Assembly: GCA_002393955.1 (NCBI GenBank)
Contig: DGSK01000059.1
Span: 1 to 9,866 of the forward strand
Length of the DNA stretch: 9,866 nucleotides
Reading direction: 5' to 3'
Source: Lachnospiraceae bacterium UBA4364
GTDB lineage: Bacteria; Bacillota; Clostridia; Lachnospirales; Lachnospiraceae
The notes under the pieces were generated by a model. That model worked only from the letters and a program-made list of their open reading frames with translations. It was not told where the DNA came from and searched no databases. The number at the start of each line of letters is the position of its first letter. Position 1 is the stretch's first letter. This document shows, piece after piece, positions 1 to 6,923 of this stretch. A program made the position numbers and the translations under genes.

Positions 1-221
1 AGCATCTCATTTCCGGAAAACCAGTCATCCACGACCTCTCTGCCGAGGTCCCACAGCTTAAGTACGTCGCTTCTCTCCGTATAATACTGATAAAGCATAT
101 CACAGAAATATGAAAAAGCCTGCTCGTCATTGTTGTAAAGTTCTGAATATAACCATTTCATTTCGTCATAATACTTTTCAATACGGTCAGTGAAGGTTTT
201 GTCCCATTTTTTCTTATCCAT
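1..221 (-). CDS. GH13 alpha-amylase/amylosucrase-like enzyme, N-terminus only
   Basis: The gene runs off the left edge, and only about the first 73 codons are present. The protein starts MDKKKWDKTFTDRI and continues with aromatic- and acid-rich helices (YYDEMKWLYSELY, then YQYYTERSDVLKLWDL). It reaches DDWFSGNEML just before the edge. In GH13 amylosucrase-like and related intracellular alpha-glucan or sucrose-active enzymes, a helical N-terminal region ends in a D-W-[FY]-x-S-N-x-M-[LI]-G motif just before the (beta/alpha)8 barrel, and this matches. The catalytic barrel lies outside the window, so the substrate (sucrose, maltodextrin or other alpha-glucoside) cannot be decided. There is no signal peptide, so it is probably cytoplasmic. 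The start is fixed by a strong GGAGGAGA site at 223-230. It lies about 190 bp downstream of a GH3 glycosidase on the same strand and has its own cre site, which suggests catabolite control separate from that gene. Confidence 0.72.
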   Translation of the reverse strand, partial: MDKKKWDKTFTDRIEKYYDEMKWLYSELYNNDEQAFSYFCDMLYQYYTERSDVLKLWDLGREVVDDWFSGNEM

Positions 222-249
222 ATCTCCTCCATAAATATTGAATTTTTAT

Positions 250-263
250 TGTTATCGTTTTCA
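250..263 (-). promoter_or_regulatory. cre (CcpA catabolite-responsive) site
   Basis: On the minus strand the bases read TGAAAACGATAACA. This matches every fixed position of the Gram-positive cre consensus TGNAANCGNTNNCA. It sits 28 bp above the GH13 start codon. The best -10 candidate for that gene (TATACT at 319-324, with a weak -35) lies farther upstream. The site would then fall in the transcribed leader, where bound CcpA usually acts as a roadblock to RNA polymerase. Another LacI-family sugar regulator with a similar operator is also possible. Confidence 0.7.
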
Positions 264-279
264 CTATGCTTTTATTTTT

Positions 280-310
280 TCCCACATATTACGCAAGGTA
301 ACATGTGGGA
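280..310 (-). other. Stem-loop in the leader region of the GH13 gene
   Basis: The arms TCCCACAT and ATGTGGGA enclose a second stem, TTAC with GTAA, around a 5-base loop. Read as minus-strand RNA, the single mismatch becomes a G-U pair, giving a continuous 13-bp stem. Read as plus-strand RNA it is an A-C mismatch, so the minus strand is the likely structured transcript. On that strand it is followed by an A-rich run rather than U residues, so it is not a normal terminator. It could be a leader or 5'-end stabilising hairpin, a processed 3' end of the GH3 transcript, or a DNA operator dyad. Confidence 0.5.
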
Positions 311-412
311 CCTGCTAAAGTATATGTTATCATATTACAGGAAAATATACCATAAATTTTTTACGGAATTTTATGAGTTTCCACAGTTGTTTTCAGCATT
401 TGACTTTTGCAA

Positions 413-2872
413 CTAGTATCTGCAATTAAGGGTTACAATTCTCTCTTCGCCCGGAGCTATATCTTTAAGGCGGGTAAATGCAGAAAGTCTTGCGCCCGGC
501 TCAGAGATATCTTCAAACAGACGGTAGCTTCCGTCAGGGCGTTTGTAAATTTCTACCACGTAATCCGAAGATGTATCACCGGTGTTTTTTACACGAACAG
601 TGAGGGTTGGAGCTGCGGCCGTTTTGTCTGCCGGTGTGCTGCAATAAATAATTTCCGCTGAGAAATCTGTATATGAAAGGCCGTATCCAAATCTATAGAG
701 CGGATCATCTTCCATATAAAGATATGTCATCTTAGTCTTCTCGATATCATAATCATTCTTGTCAGCAAGCTGTTCATCGCCGCGGTACCAGGTCTGCGGA
801 AGCCTTCCGGCCGGGCTCACTCTGCCGTAAATAATATCGGCGATACTATTTCCGTATTCCTCATTTCCGCCTGCCATCCAAAGTATGCTGCGGATCTCCT
901 CCGCCTCATTCTCTTCCACTGCCGCAACAGGTGCATTTGCATTCAGTATCAAAATGATATCAGAAGAAGCCTCCCTGAGCTTTCTTATTACCGCCCTCTG
1001 AAATGGAGGAAATTCGATGCTCTCACGGTCTACATCTTCCTTCGCATTTACGATTGGATGAAGTCCGAAGGCAGCGATGATCCTGTCTCCATCACCCAGA
1101 ATACCGGCAAGGATCTCTTCTACATTTTTTACTGTTTCAAAAGCTGCCGGCATCTTAATATCATGATTCTTCATGCCTCTGATACGCTTATCCTCCCAGA
1201 AATGAAGGGCATCATCCGCTTTAAAACGAATCACCTCGCCTTTTTCATCAAGCAGCTGAAATGCCTCAAGCACAAACCATCCGAAGGCGTCCTTCTTATA
1301 TGCAAAGAGCTCCATATCACCTGCAAGCTGAGCAGAATTATTACGATTCTCCGCTTGTTTGTTGCCTTCATCCACCTGCTCAGCGCTGTTTTCCAACTGT
1401 TTATGTTCTGCATCTGGTTGCTCAGCACTGTTTTCTGTTTTATTATGTTCTGCCTCCTCAGGCTGCTGGGATGATATCAGCTGGTCCGGCTTCTGCGATG
1501 TAAGCAAAAGGTCAAGGCTTACCGAACGCAGCGTGATCCTTGTTTCGTCCCAGAGCATGATGCGGAAAAGCTCCGCTTTATCCTTCGGAACTGCCACAAG
1601 ACGTTCACCATCAAGTCCTGCGTAAAGTCCCTCGCCCAGTTTTATATATACGTACGGGCAGAGGGAATCTGATATTTCCTGCAGTCCTTCACGGATAGTA
1701 ACCTGATGGCTTGTAAGTCCGCTGTACCAGTCCATCGGGCAGCGATCTGCAAAAGGACCAAGCAGTTTGATATTTTCTCCTTCCTTTAGAGGAAGTGCAC
1801 TATCTTCATTTTTAAGGAGGACCGCCGCTTCGGCAGAAGCTTTTCTAGCAAGCGCTCTGTTCTCCGCTGTATCAAACTTTGACGAATTGTAAAGCTCCTT
1901 CGGGAAGATCTTTTCGATATCCTCCTCAAGGAGTCCAAGCATCGAATACGAAAGAAGGCGGTTAAATGCGATGCGGTCGATATCCTCTTCGGTGAGCATG
2001 CCTTTACCTAGAGCATCCTCAAGTCCGTTTCTTACTATAACACTGTCATCCAAAAATGAATCCATACCGGCTTTGGCAGCTTTCGCAACCGCCTCCGTCA
2101 TGTCTGCAGCTGCCTTCTGCCTTGTCACCGCAAGGTCGATAACTCCGCCGTCGCCGGTAACAAATGGCAGCCCGCGCTTCTTAAGGCGCGTAGTCATTTC
2201 CGGATTGAAGGTGTTAGGCACTCCATTTACAAGATTATAAGAAGACATTGCGCCCTGCGGGTCCGCGTAGTCTATTATTTCCTCGAAAACGTGAATGTAA
2301 TAGCTGTCTTTAAGCTTTTCGGAAATGTTGCTGTCCGCGCAGCAGCGATCTTCCTCAACATTATTTCCGTAAAAATGTTTCAGAGTTGCTCCGCAGCGCA
2401 CAAATCGCGGATCATCCCCGGCCATTCCTTTAATATATTCTCCCGCGATACGTGAGGTAAGATGCGGGTCCTCGCCGTAGGCCTCTTCATTTCTGCCCCA
2501 GCGCGGATCTCTCTCCATGTCGATCGTAGGTGCGAACATACAGATTGCCCTGTTCTTTCCTTTCTGATAAAGGCTTCTCGCCTCGGTTCCAACAAGGCTT
2601 CCGACCTCATGCATAAGCTCCTTGTCCCAGGTTGCCGCAAAGCCGATAGGGTTCTGGAAAACCGTGGTACAGGCCGGCTCGCCGAGGTCAAAAATCTGAT
2701 CATGGCGTGCCTGAACTCCGTGCGCAGCCTCACCAAAAACCTCGAAGCGCGGCAGTCCAGCCGCCTCTCTCTCGTCACCGGTTCCACTGATCACAAGAAG
2801 CTTCTGCTCCTTACTAAGCTTCGCCAGAAAATCCTCTGCATTTCTAATATGATAAGCTCTGTCTCTCTTCAT
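413..2872 (-). CDS. Glycoside hydrolase family 3 beta-glucosidase/beta-xylosidase
   Basis: This 819-residue enzyme probably hydrolyses terminal beta-linked glucose or xylose from oligosaccharides. It has no signal peptide, so it is probably cytoplasmic. The N-terminal GH3 barrel (about 15-290) has FGEAAHGVQ, the block ERDPRWGRNEEAYGEDP, the substrate-binding pair K165-H166 (LKHFYGNN) and the nucleophile candidate D241 in FVTGDGGVID. The usual form of that last motif is V-x-S-D-W/C, so the flanking residues are unusual. The second alpha/beta domain contains KEDVDRESIEFP and GRLPQTW (about residue 692). A fibronectin-III-like domain ends the protein (about 745-815, TLTVRVKNTG and IAPGEERIVTL). 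Domain 2 is split by about 170 residues that resemble a beta-trefoil/fascin-like fold, itself interrupted by a Glu/Gln/Asn-rich tandem repeat (about 460-515). GAAGGAG at 2878-2884 supports the start. The exact sugar cannot be told from sequence. Confidence 0.93.
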   Translation of the reverse strand: MKRDRAYHIRNAEDFLAKLSKEQKLLVISGTGDEREAAGLPRFEVFGEAAHGVQARHDQIFDLGEPACTTVFQNPIGFAATWDKELMHEVGSLVGTEARSLYQKGKNRAICMFAPTIDMERDPRWGRNEEAYGEDPHLTSRIAGEYIKGMAGDDPRFVRCGATLKHFYGNNVEEDRCCADSNISEKLKDSYYIHVFEEIIDYADPQGAMSSYNLVNGVPNTFNPEMTTRLKKRGLPFVTGDGGVIDLAVTRQKAAADMTEAVAKAAKAGMDSFLDDSVIVRNGLEDALGKGMLTEEDIDRIAFNRLLSYSMLGLLEEDIEKIFPKELYNSSKFDTAENRALARKASAEAAVLLKNEDSALPLKEGENIKLLGPFADRCPMDWYSGLTSHQVTIREGLQEISDSLCPYVYIKLGEGLYAGLDGERLVAVPKDKAELFRIMLWDETRITLRSVSLDLLLTSQKPDQLISSQQPEEAEHNKTENSAEQPDAEHKQLENSAEQVDEGNKQAENRNNSAQLAGDMELFAYKKDAFGWFVLEAFQLLDEKGEVIRFKADDALHFWEDKRIRGMKNHDIKMPAAFETVKNVEEILAGILGDGDRIIAAFGLHPIVNAKEDVDRESIEFPPFQRAVIRKLREASSDIILILNANAPVAAVEENEAEEIRSILWMAGGNEEYGNSIADIIYGRVSPAGRLPQTWYRGDEQLADKNDYDIEKTKMTYLYMEDDPLYRFGYGLSYTDFSAEIIYCSTPADKTAAAPTLTVRVKNTGDTSSDYVVEIYKRPDGSYRLFEDISEPGARLSAFTRLKDIAPGEERIVTLNCRY
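1378..1461 (-). repeat. 42-bp intragenic tandem repeat in the GH3 gene
   Basis: Two adjacent 42-bp units (1378-1419 and 1420-1461) share GCTCAGC-G/A-CTGTTTT at one end and TATGTTCTGC further on. They encode 14-residue units of the type AEHKQLENSAEQVD. A third, degenerate unit (NKQAENRNNSAQ) lies at about 1333-1377. The repeat is Glu/Gln/Asn-rich and probably unstructured. It sits inside the inserted accessory domain rather than in the catalytic core, so replication slippage could change its length without loss of function. Confidence 0.75.
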
Positions 2873-2971
2873 TTTTCTCCTTCAGGGTGTCCCCTTTTTC
2901 GTCCAAAAAACCTATAAATCATTTCTGCTTTTAGTAAAAAGCATCTCTGTTTTCACTATATCAGATGGCGC

Positions 2972-2999
2972 ATTTTAATACTACTTAGACATTTCTCAA
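2972..2999 (-). promoter_or_regulatory. Candidate promoter of the GH3 gene
   Basis: On the minus strand TTGAGA (2994-2999) and TAAAAT (2972-2977) are separated by 16 bp. Each hexamer matches the sigma-A consensus at five of six positions. Initiation near 2964 would give a leader of about 90 bases that includes a short A/T hairpin (GCTTTT with AAAAGC near 2932-2943). No cre-like site was seen here. Confidence 0.5.
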
Positions 3000-3089
3000 A
3001 TTAATCCTTAATAATTCGCCTTTTATGCTGCATTAGAAATATTGTCATCTTATATTCTAACGTAGATTAAATGTACAAGAAAAGCAGAA

Positions 3090-3150
3090 GCCCACCATGT
3101 AATCTTCTCATATATCTGTTACGAATAAATGAGGAAGCCACACGGTGGGC
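3090..3150 (-). terminator. Long terminator-like hairpin after the DUF4869-ATPase operon
   Basis: The outer arms GCCCACC (3090-3096) and GGTGGGC (3144-3150) enclose a second pairing of CTTC/TCAT with ATGA/GAAG. As minus-strand RNA the segment between them also pairs through several G-U wobbles, giving about 21 bp with one or two bulges and a 17-base loop. In plus-strand RNA those wobbles become A-C mismatches, so the structured transcript is the minus strand. The stem is followed by TTCTGCTTTTCTT, a loose U-rich tail. It starts 25 bp after the ATPase stop codon and probably ends this operon. The long loop is unusual for a simple terminator. Confidence 0.6.
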
Positions 3151-3175
3151 AAAAATTTTATAAATTTATATGTAA

Positions 3176-4150
3176 TTATTCGGAAATCAGTTTCCCTGCC
3201 TTATCCATCGCACTAACAATTCGTTTTTTCTCTGTATCATGCAAATAATTAGGATTCAGTTTCCTTTTTGCATACTTAAGATATGAATTATTAGTTTCCT
3301 CTACAAGAAGATCAGTAAAATACCGTTCCCAACTAAAATACTTTTCACTAAAAATATTATCTCCGGGATCAGCAAGTATATCTTGAACACGCTTTCCATC
3401 AATCAGCCCGGACATTAATATCAACCACTCAAATGATTCCGGAAGATACAAAACAACACTTTCCATATTATGTATCAGTTTCATAATGCGGTCTATTTCC
3501 GATCCGAAGGCTGCGCCGTCAGCTATAACAAGACAGTTCTTTTCAAAGCCATTTTCAAGAAGTTTACCAAACACTCCCGACTTGCCTTCCGAACTTATTA
3601 CCTTCTTATTATCATCTACTATTGCAGAAAAGAATTCGTAACCAGAATTTGAATCCTCCACTATAATAGTGTTCACTTCACTAAGTTTATTTTCATTTTC
3701 CGGATTATAAATACGATAGAATTCGTTATAGACCTGCTTAAGACCTGCATACTTTCCAGATTCTCTTATTCCGTATATTTCTGATACGCTATATGGAAGA
3801 TTAGGAAGCCCTTCCCTGGTGACAATCACATAATAATTGCTGCTATTTCGTATAGCATCCGCAAACTCAACTGTTCTTAAGAAATCATTATCTTCATCAA
3901 TAAAAACAATGCTGTTTTCTATAGCAGGTAAGATAATACTCCAGTCACGACCAGAAAGAGTTCTGCAAGGCACACTTGATTCCAACTGAATACCGCTGAG
4001 TTCATGATCCTCATAATACTCTCTTATCATTTCAACCAGCGTAGTCTTTCCTGTAGCACTGTTTCCTTTAAGGATAGTAATGTTCCTGCATATGGTAAAT
4101 TCATATCTGAGTCGGTTGTTACCCACTCTGATTGTATAGCTTCCCTTCAT
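3176..4150 (-). CDS. P-loop ATPase with a Toprim-like C-terminal half, partner of DUF4869
   Basis: The protein has 324 residues. Its first half is a compact P-loop ATPase: Walker A GNSATGKT at 29-36 and Walker B IVFIDED at 81-87, followed by a conserved-looking block VIVTREGLPNLPYSVSEIYG (108-127). The second half has acidic motifs arranged like a Toprim or DUF4435 nuclease: IIVED (E165), SSEGKSGVFGKLL (187-198), LVIADGAAFGSEID (D211, E218) and LPESFEW (E238, E241). This is the broad plan of OLD-type ATPase-nucleases, but far smaller, and the usual second Asp of the Toprim DxD is absent, so nuclease activity is uncertain. No signal peptide or membrane segment is seen. The start lies 4 bp after the DUF4869 stop, with a GTGAGG site overlapping that stop, so translation is probably coupled. 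I recall close relatives in Lachnospiraceae annotated only as AAA ATPases. No function is assigned. Confidence 0.8.
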   Translation of the reverse strand: MKGSYTIRVGNNRLRYEFTICRNITILKGNSATGKTTLVEMIREYYEDHELSGIQLESSVPCRTLSGRDWSIILPAIENSIVFIDEDNDFLRTVEFADAIRNSSNYYVIVTREGLPNLPYSVSEIYGIRESGKYAGLKQVYNEFYRIYNPENENKLSEVNTIIVEDSNSGYEFFSAIVDDNKKVISSEGKSGVFGKLLENGFEKNCLVIADGAAFGSEIDRIMKLIHNMESVVLYLPESFEWLILMSGLIDGKRVQDILADPGDNIFSEKYFSWERYFTDLLVEETNNSYLKYAKRKLNPNYLHDTEKKRIVSAMDKAGKLISE

Positions 4151-4154
4151 ACGC

Positions 4155-4595
4155 TTACCTCACAATCGTCCCGGCAATCGGTACCAGTTCTCTCATATTA
4201 TGAACAACCTGATCTGTGTTCTGAATATAAACCTCAAAATCACCATTGCCAAAATCCATGAGGTGTCTGAGATTGATGGTAATATCCTTATTCTTTCCCA
4301 TCTCTAGCAACCATTTTGCACAATTATCGCCGCACGCGGATGCATTAAATATTTTGTCGGGGCAGTTATTGATGAGGATAAGCGTTTTAACGCCTCCGGA
4401 GAGTTCTTTCGGTGTAATCCCTCCAAGCACAGGACTTTCTATAATACGCTCACTGATTACAGTGGACTTGTCAATATCCAGTATCATATTGCGTGACATT
4501 TCATCCGTGATCCATTCATCTTCATATGTATTTTTAAAGTATACCGCAGGATTTGTAACTACCCCTGCGCACTCTCCAAATATAATTTTTAACAT
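4155..4595 (-). CDS. DUF4869 family protein of unknown function
   Basis: The protein has 146 residues from MLKIIFGECAGVVTNP. The motifs VYFKNTYEDEWITD, SPVLGGITPKELSGGVKTLI and IFNASACGDNCAKWLL, with DITINLRHLMDF, match my memory of DUF4869, a small family known mainly from gut Firmicutes. The two cysteines in ACGDNC are a possible functional pair. No biochemical role is known to me. It is the first gene of a two-gene operon with the P-loop ATPase below it. The intergenic gap is 4 bp and it has its own strong promoter, so the two products probably act together. An ATG six bases upstream at 4601 is open in frame but sits only 2 bases from the GAGG site. The ATG at 4595 has an 8-base spacing and is preferred. 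Confidence 0.82.
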   Translation of the reverse strand: MLKIIFGECAGVVTNPAVYFKNTYEDEWITDEMSRNMILDIDKSTVISERIIESPVLGGITPKELSGGVKTLILINNCPDKIFNASACGDNCAKWLLEMGKNKDITINLRHLMDFGNGDFEVYIQNTDQVVHNMRELVPIAGTIVR

Positions 4596-4601
4596 ATGCA
4601 T

Positions 4602-4607
4602 TTCCTC
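4602..4607 (-). promoter_or_regulatory. Ribosome-binding site deciding the DUF4869 start
   Basis: GAGGAA on the minus strand lies 8 bases (measured from GAGG) from the ATG at 4595 but only 2 bases from the ATG at 4601. The downstream ATG, giving MLKIIFGE, is therefore the likely start. Confidence 0.65.
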
Positions 4608-4662
4608 TTAGCCTATTTCTCATCCATTACAAAGAATACGGTCTTACACAACAATCCAATAT

Positions 4663-4691
4663 ATGATACCACAAATACACTCTTTTTTCAA
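4663..4691 (-). promoter_or_regulatory. Promoter of the DUF4869-ATPase operon
   Basis: TTGAAA (4686-4691) and TATCAT (4663-4668) are 17 bp apart on the minus strand. A TG one base before the -10 box makes it an extended -10 promoter. Initiation would fall near 4656, about 60 bases above the start codon. The distance to the upstream cotH-like gene and its terminator shows that the pair is an independent transcription unit. Confidence 0.75.
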
Positions 4692-4738
4692 TCCTACAGC
4701 AGTCATCTTATGTAAACTACGTGGACTATTACTTAGAC

Positions 4739-4779
4739 CTAAAAGGAGCTGCAGCCGTATTTCATGCTGCAGCCCCTTT
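4739..4779 (-). terminator. Rho-independent terminator of the CotH-like gene
   Basis: On the minus strand a stem of about 14 bp (4742-4755 paired with 4766-4779, core GGCTGCAGC, one G-U pair) closes a 10-base loop and runs straight into TTTT. It lies about 40 bp past the stop codon of the CotH-like gene. Confidence 0.85.
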
Positions 4780-4819
4780 CGTAAAATATAGGGTGTGAGG
4801 GGACTTCGCTATATTTCAT

Positions 4820-6694
4820 TTACCGTCCGCGGCCCTGCGAGCCCATGTCGCTTATATTGATGTTTGATGCATCAACTCTGTCGGATGCCTCCTGCTTATC
4901 AGTAACTGTTGAGAGCTTGCCGCTCAGCTGTTTCTCTATACTTTCCGCCCTGAGGCTGATGAAATCCTTCAGAGTATTAAACGCCTTTGTGAATTCATCT
5001 GCTGTATAAAATGCAGTCGCATCCTTTTCTACGTAAGGCAGAAGCATCTCATAAAGTCTAGCAAGCTCATTTTGGAATTCTTCGGAATTCACATAGCTCA
5101 CAAGCTTTGTAAAGCTTTCATGATATTTGTTTAAATATTCGTCATTCGAGGTTATCCATGACCACATCGGACGGTCAGCTTCTGCTGCTCCTGAAAGCGG
5201 CGAATCAATGCCGTAGTTTACGATCTCTGTTGCATCCTTTGTGCCGCCCATGCCACCGTTCTGCTCACCGCCGCGATCAAATGCTTTGTCATCAGTTGTG
5301 TTGTTTGTGTCGTTTGTGTTATTCTGGCCGCCGCGTCCGCCCCAGTTGTTGCCATCGCCACCGCGTCCGCCGCCATTTGAAAATGCTCCAAATGAAAGGT
5401 TGTAATCCCAAGGGATCATTTTAAGCTTGCCGTCTTCCTCGTAAAGGAAGTAGTTGTGAAGCATATTTCCGGTGTAGCTGTCATAATTCATCACAAAATT
5501 GTGTACCGTGAAATAATTGATCACATCATCTATATCTACAGACTCCTCGGCATTTCCTTCAGAAAGCTTCTTCAGGGATGCGATGAGCCTTTTCTCATCC
5601 TCTTCCGTAACATCTGTCTCTGCATTGTCGAAAATGTCGGAGTAGCTGCTTATCTCGTCATCCTTATATTTAAGAGATGAGCCGGCATCATCGCCGCCAA
5701 AGCCGTCCTTTCCGCCGAAGCCCTGAGGCCTGTTTCCATTCCCCTGAGCACTATCACCATTCTGTCCATCTTGAGGATTGAAGCCGTCCGGCATCTGTCC
5801 GTCCGGTGGGGTGAAGCCTCCTCCCTGCTGACCGCCTTGGCCATCTTGTGGATTGAAGCCTTCAGGTGCCTGTCCGTCCGGTGGGGTGAAGCCGCCTCCC
5901 TGCTGGCCGCCTTGTCCATCTTGTGGATTGAAGCCATCAGGTGCCTGCCCGTCCTTCATTCCTGCATTGTCGAGGGAAGCTGTCTCCGGTTTATATAAAG
6001 CGCCGTCAGAATTGTCTGTCCTCGCAAGAAATGAATCCGAAACATCTTCTATCGCAAGATAAAGTCCCTGGGCTTTTCCATTTACTGTGAGGCTTACGTA
6101 GCTCGTAAGCGACGCATCTACGCCCATATAGTTGAAAAGCTGATAGCTCAGATAATCCTTAAGATAGGTTGCATCAGCATATATATTATTTAAGTTAAGC
6201 TTGTCCAGTCCGTAGTAGGTCTGGTCATCGACATATTTACCAAAATTGATCTTGAAGCTGTATCTGTCAGAATCCTTGTCAGACGCAACAGATGAAAGCG
6301 AAGTATTTCCCTTGGTAGCAAATGAAACATCCTCTATCGTCTCGCCATCTATGGTAACATTCACATGATATTTCGTCTTATTGAGCGGATTCGCCAGAAG
6401 ATCCGACCAGTCATCATCAGAAATCTCGATATCCACCGTATGCACATAGCTTGTGTTGAAGAGACCGTTGTAAAGTGACTCATTTGCTACATCTTTTGCA
6501 GCATCCTCTGTCGACGCCTCCGATGCACTTTCCGATACGTCCGATGCGCCGGTCATTTCCTGCGTATTTCCTTCCGCAGCGCCTGCATTTATTACCGCTT
6601 CTGTATCTGATGAAGTATTTTTTCCGCACGCAGAAAGAAGTGTCATGCACAGTATCAGCCCAACTGAAATCCCCCTATACATACTTTTTCTCAT
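4820..6694 (-). CDS. CotH-kinase family lipoprotein
   Basis: The protein has 624 residues. Residues 1-23 form a lipoprotein signal peptide (positive start, hydrophobic core, lipobox LLSAC with C23), so it is probably anchored outside the membrane. An acidic Ser/Ala-rich linker (24-75) precedes a CotH-type protein-kinase-like domain. KGNTSL (128-133) and FKINF resemble the phosphate-binding region, GLYLAIED gives the conserved Glu, and NYDSYTGN carries catalytic-loop D405 and N410. IPWDYNLSFG carries metal-binding D430. CotH proteins phosphorylate coat proteins in Bacillus spores, and related surface proteins occur in many gut Firmicutes, so a spore role is not implied. The domain is broken by a Gly/Pro/Gln-rich repeat insert (about 235-335) and a Gly/Asn-rich insert (about 439-489), both probably surface loops. 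AGGGAG at 6705-6710 supports the start. It has its own terminator and appears monocistronic. Confidence 0.9.
   Translation of the reverse strand: MRKSMYRGISVGLILCMTLLSACGKNTSSDTEAVINAGAAEGNTQEMTGASDVSESASEASTEDAAKDVANESLYNGLFNTSYVHTVDIEISDDDWSDLLANPLNKTKYHVNVTIDGETIEDVSFATKGNTSLSSVASDKDSDRYSFKINFGKYVDDQTYYGLDKLNLNNIYADATYLKDYLSYQLFNYMGVDASLTSYVSLTVNGKAQGLYLAIEDVSDSFLARTDNSDGALYKPETASLDNAGMKDGQAPDGFNPQDGQGGQQGGGFTPPDGQAPEGFNPQDGQGGQQGGGFTPPDGQMPDGFNPQDGQNGDSAQGNGNRPQGFGGKDGFGGDDAGSSLKYKDDEISSYSDIFDNAETDVTEEDEKRLIASLKKLSEGNAEESVDIDDVINYFTVHNFVMNYDSYTGNMLHNYFLYEEDGKLKMIPWDYNLSFGAFSNGGGRGGDGNNWGGRGGQNNTNDTNNTTDDKAFDRGGEQNGGMGGTKDATEIVNYGIDSPLSGAAEADRPMWSWITSNDEYLNKYHESFTKLVSYVNSEEFQNELARLYEMLLPYVEKDATAFYTADEFTKAFNTLKDFISLRAESIEKQLSGKLSTVTDKQEASDRVDASNINISDMGSQGRGR
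5771..5954 (-). repeat. 75-bp tandem repeat inside the CotH-like gene
   Basis: Two full 75-bp units (5771-5845 and 5846-5920) and a 34-bp partial unit (5921-5954) are nearly identical. They encode 25-residue units built from DGFNPQDGQGGQQGGGF followed by TPPDGQ. The near identity points to recent duplication by slippage or unequal exchange, and copy number probably varies between strains. The insert falls between the two lobes of the kinase-like domain. Confidence 0.9.
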
Positions 6695-6807
6695 CTAAAC
6701 TCAACTCCCTTTTTGATGAACTATGTACATTAAAACACCTCTTCCTTAAATAAAGCTTAAAAAAAATATTCCATTTTTGGCTTTAACACGTACATGCTCG
6801 CGTTGCA

Positions 6808-6831
6808 AATACTTGACATACGTCAAGTATT
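6808..6831. other. Perfect 10-bp dyad, possible operator
   Basis: The arms AATACTTGAC and GTCAAGTATT flank a 4-base centre ATAC. Each arm contains TTGAC, like a -35 box facing both ways, but no well-spaced -10 box was found on either strand. It lies about 115 bp above the CotH-like start codon and the same distance before a decayed helix-turn-helix gene. It could be an operator of either unit or a relic. Confidence 0.55.
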
Positions 6832-6923
6832 ATATTATCCGAAGCTGCTGCTTGACCGGTGGACAGAAAAAGTTGAGGATGTTGTTCCTTTAGATGCGCC
6901 CCGACTTCTGGTGTTTTTCAGAA

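Noticed and set aside
1058..1474. Long plus-strand open frames across the GH3 gene
   Set aside because: They are antisense shadows of a clear GH3 coding frame with family motifs, and none has a ribosome site or recognisable domain.
5771..6062. Repeat-bearing frames on both strands over the CotH insert
   Set aside because: They arise from the same 75-bp repeat read in other frames. The CotH frame carries the signal peptide and kinase motifs.
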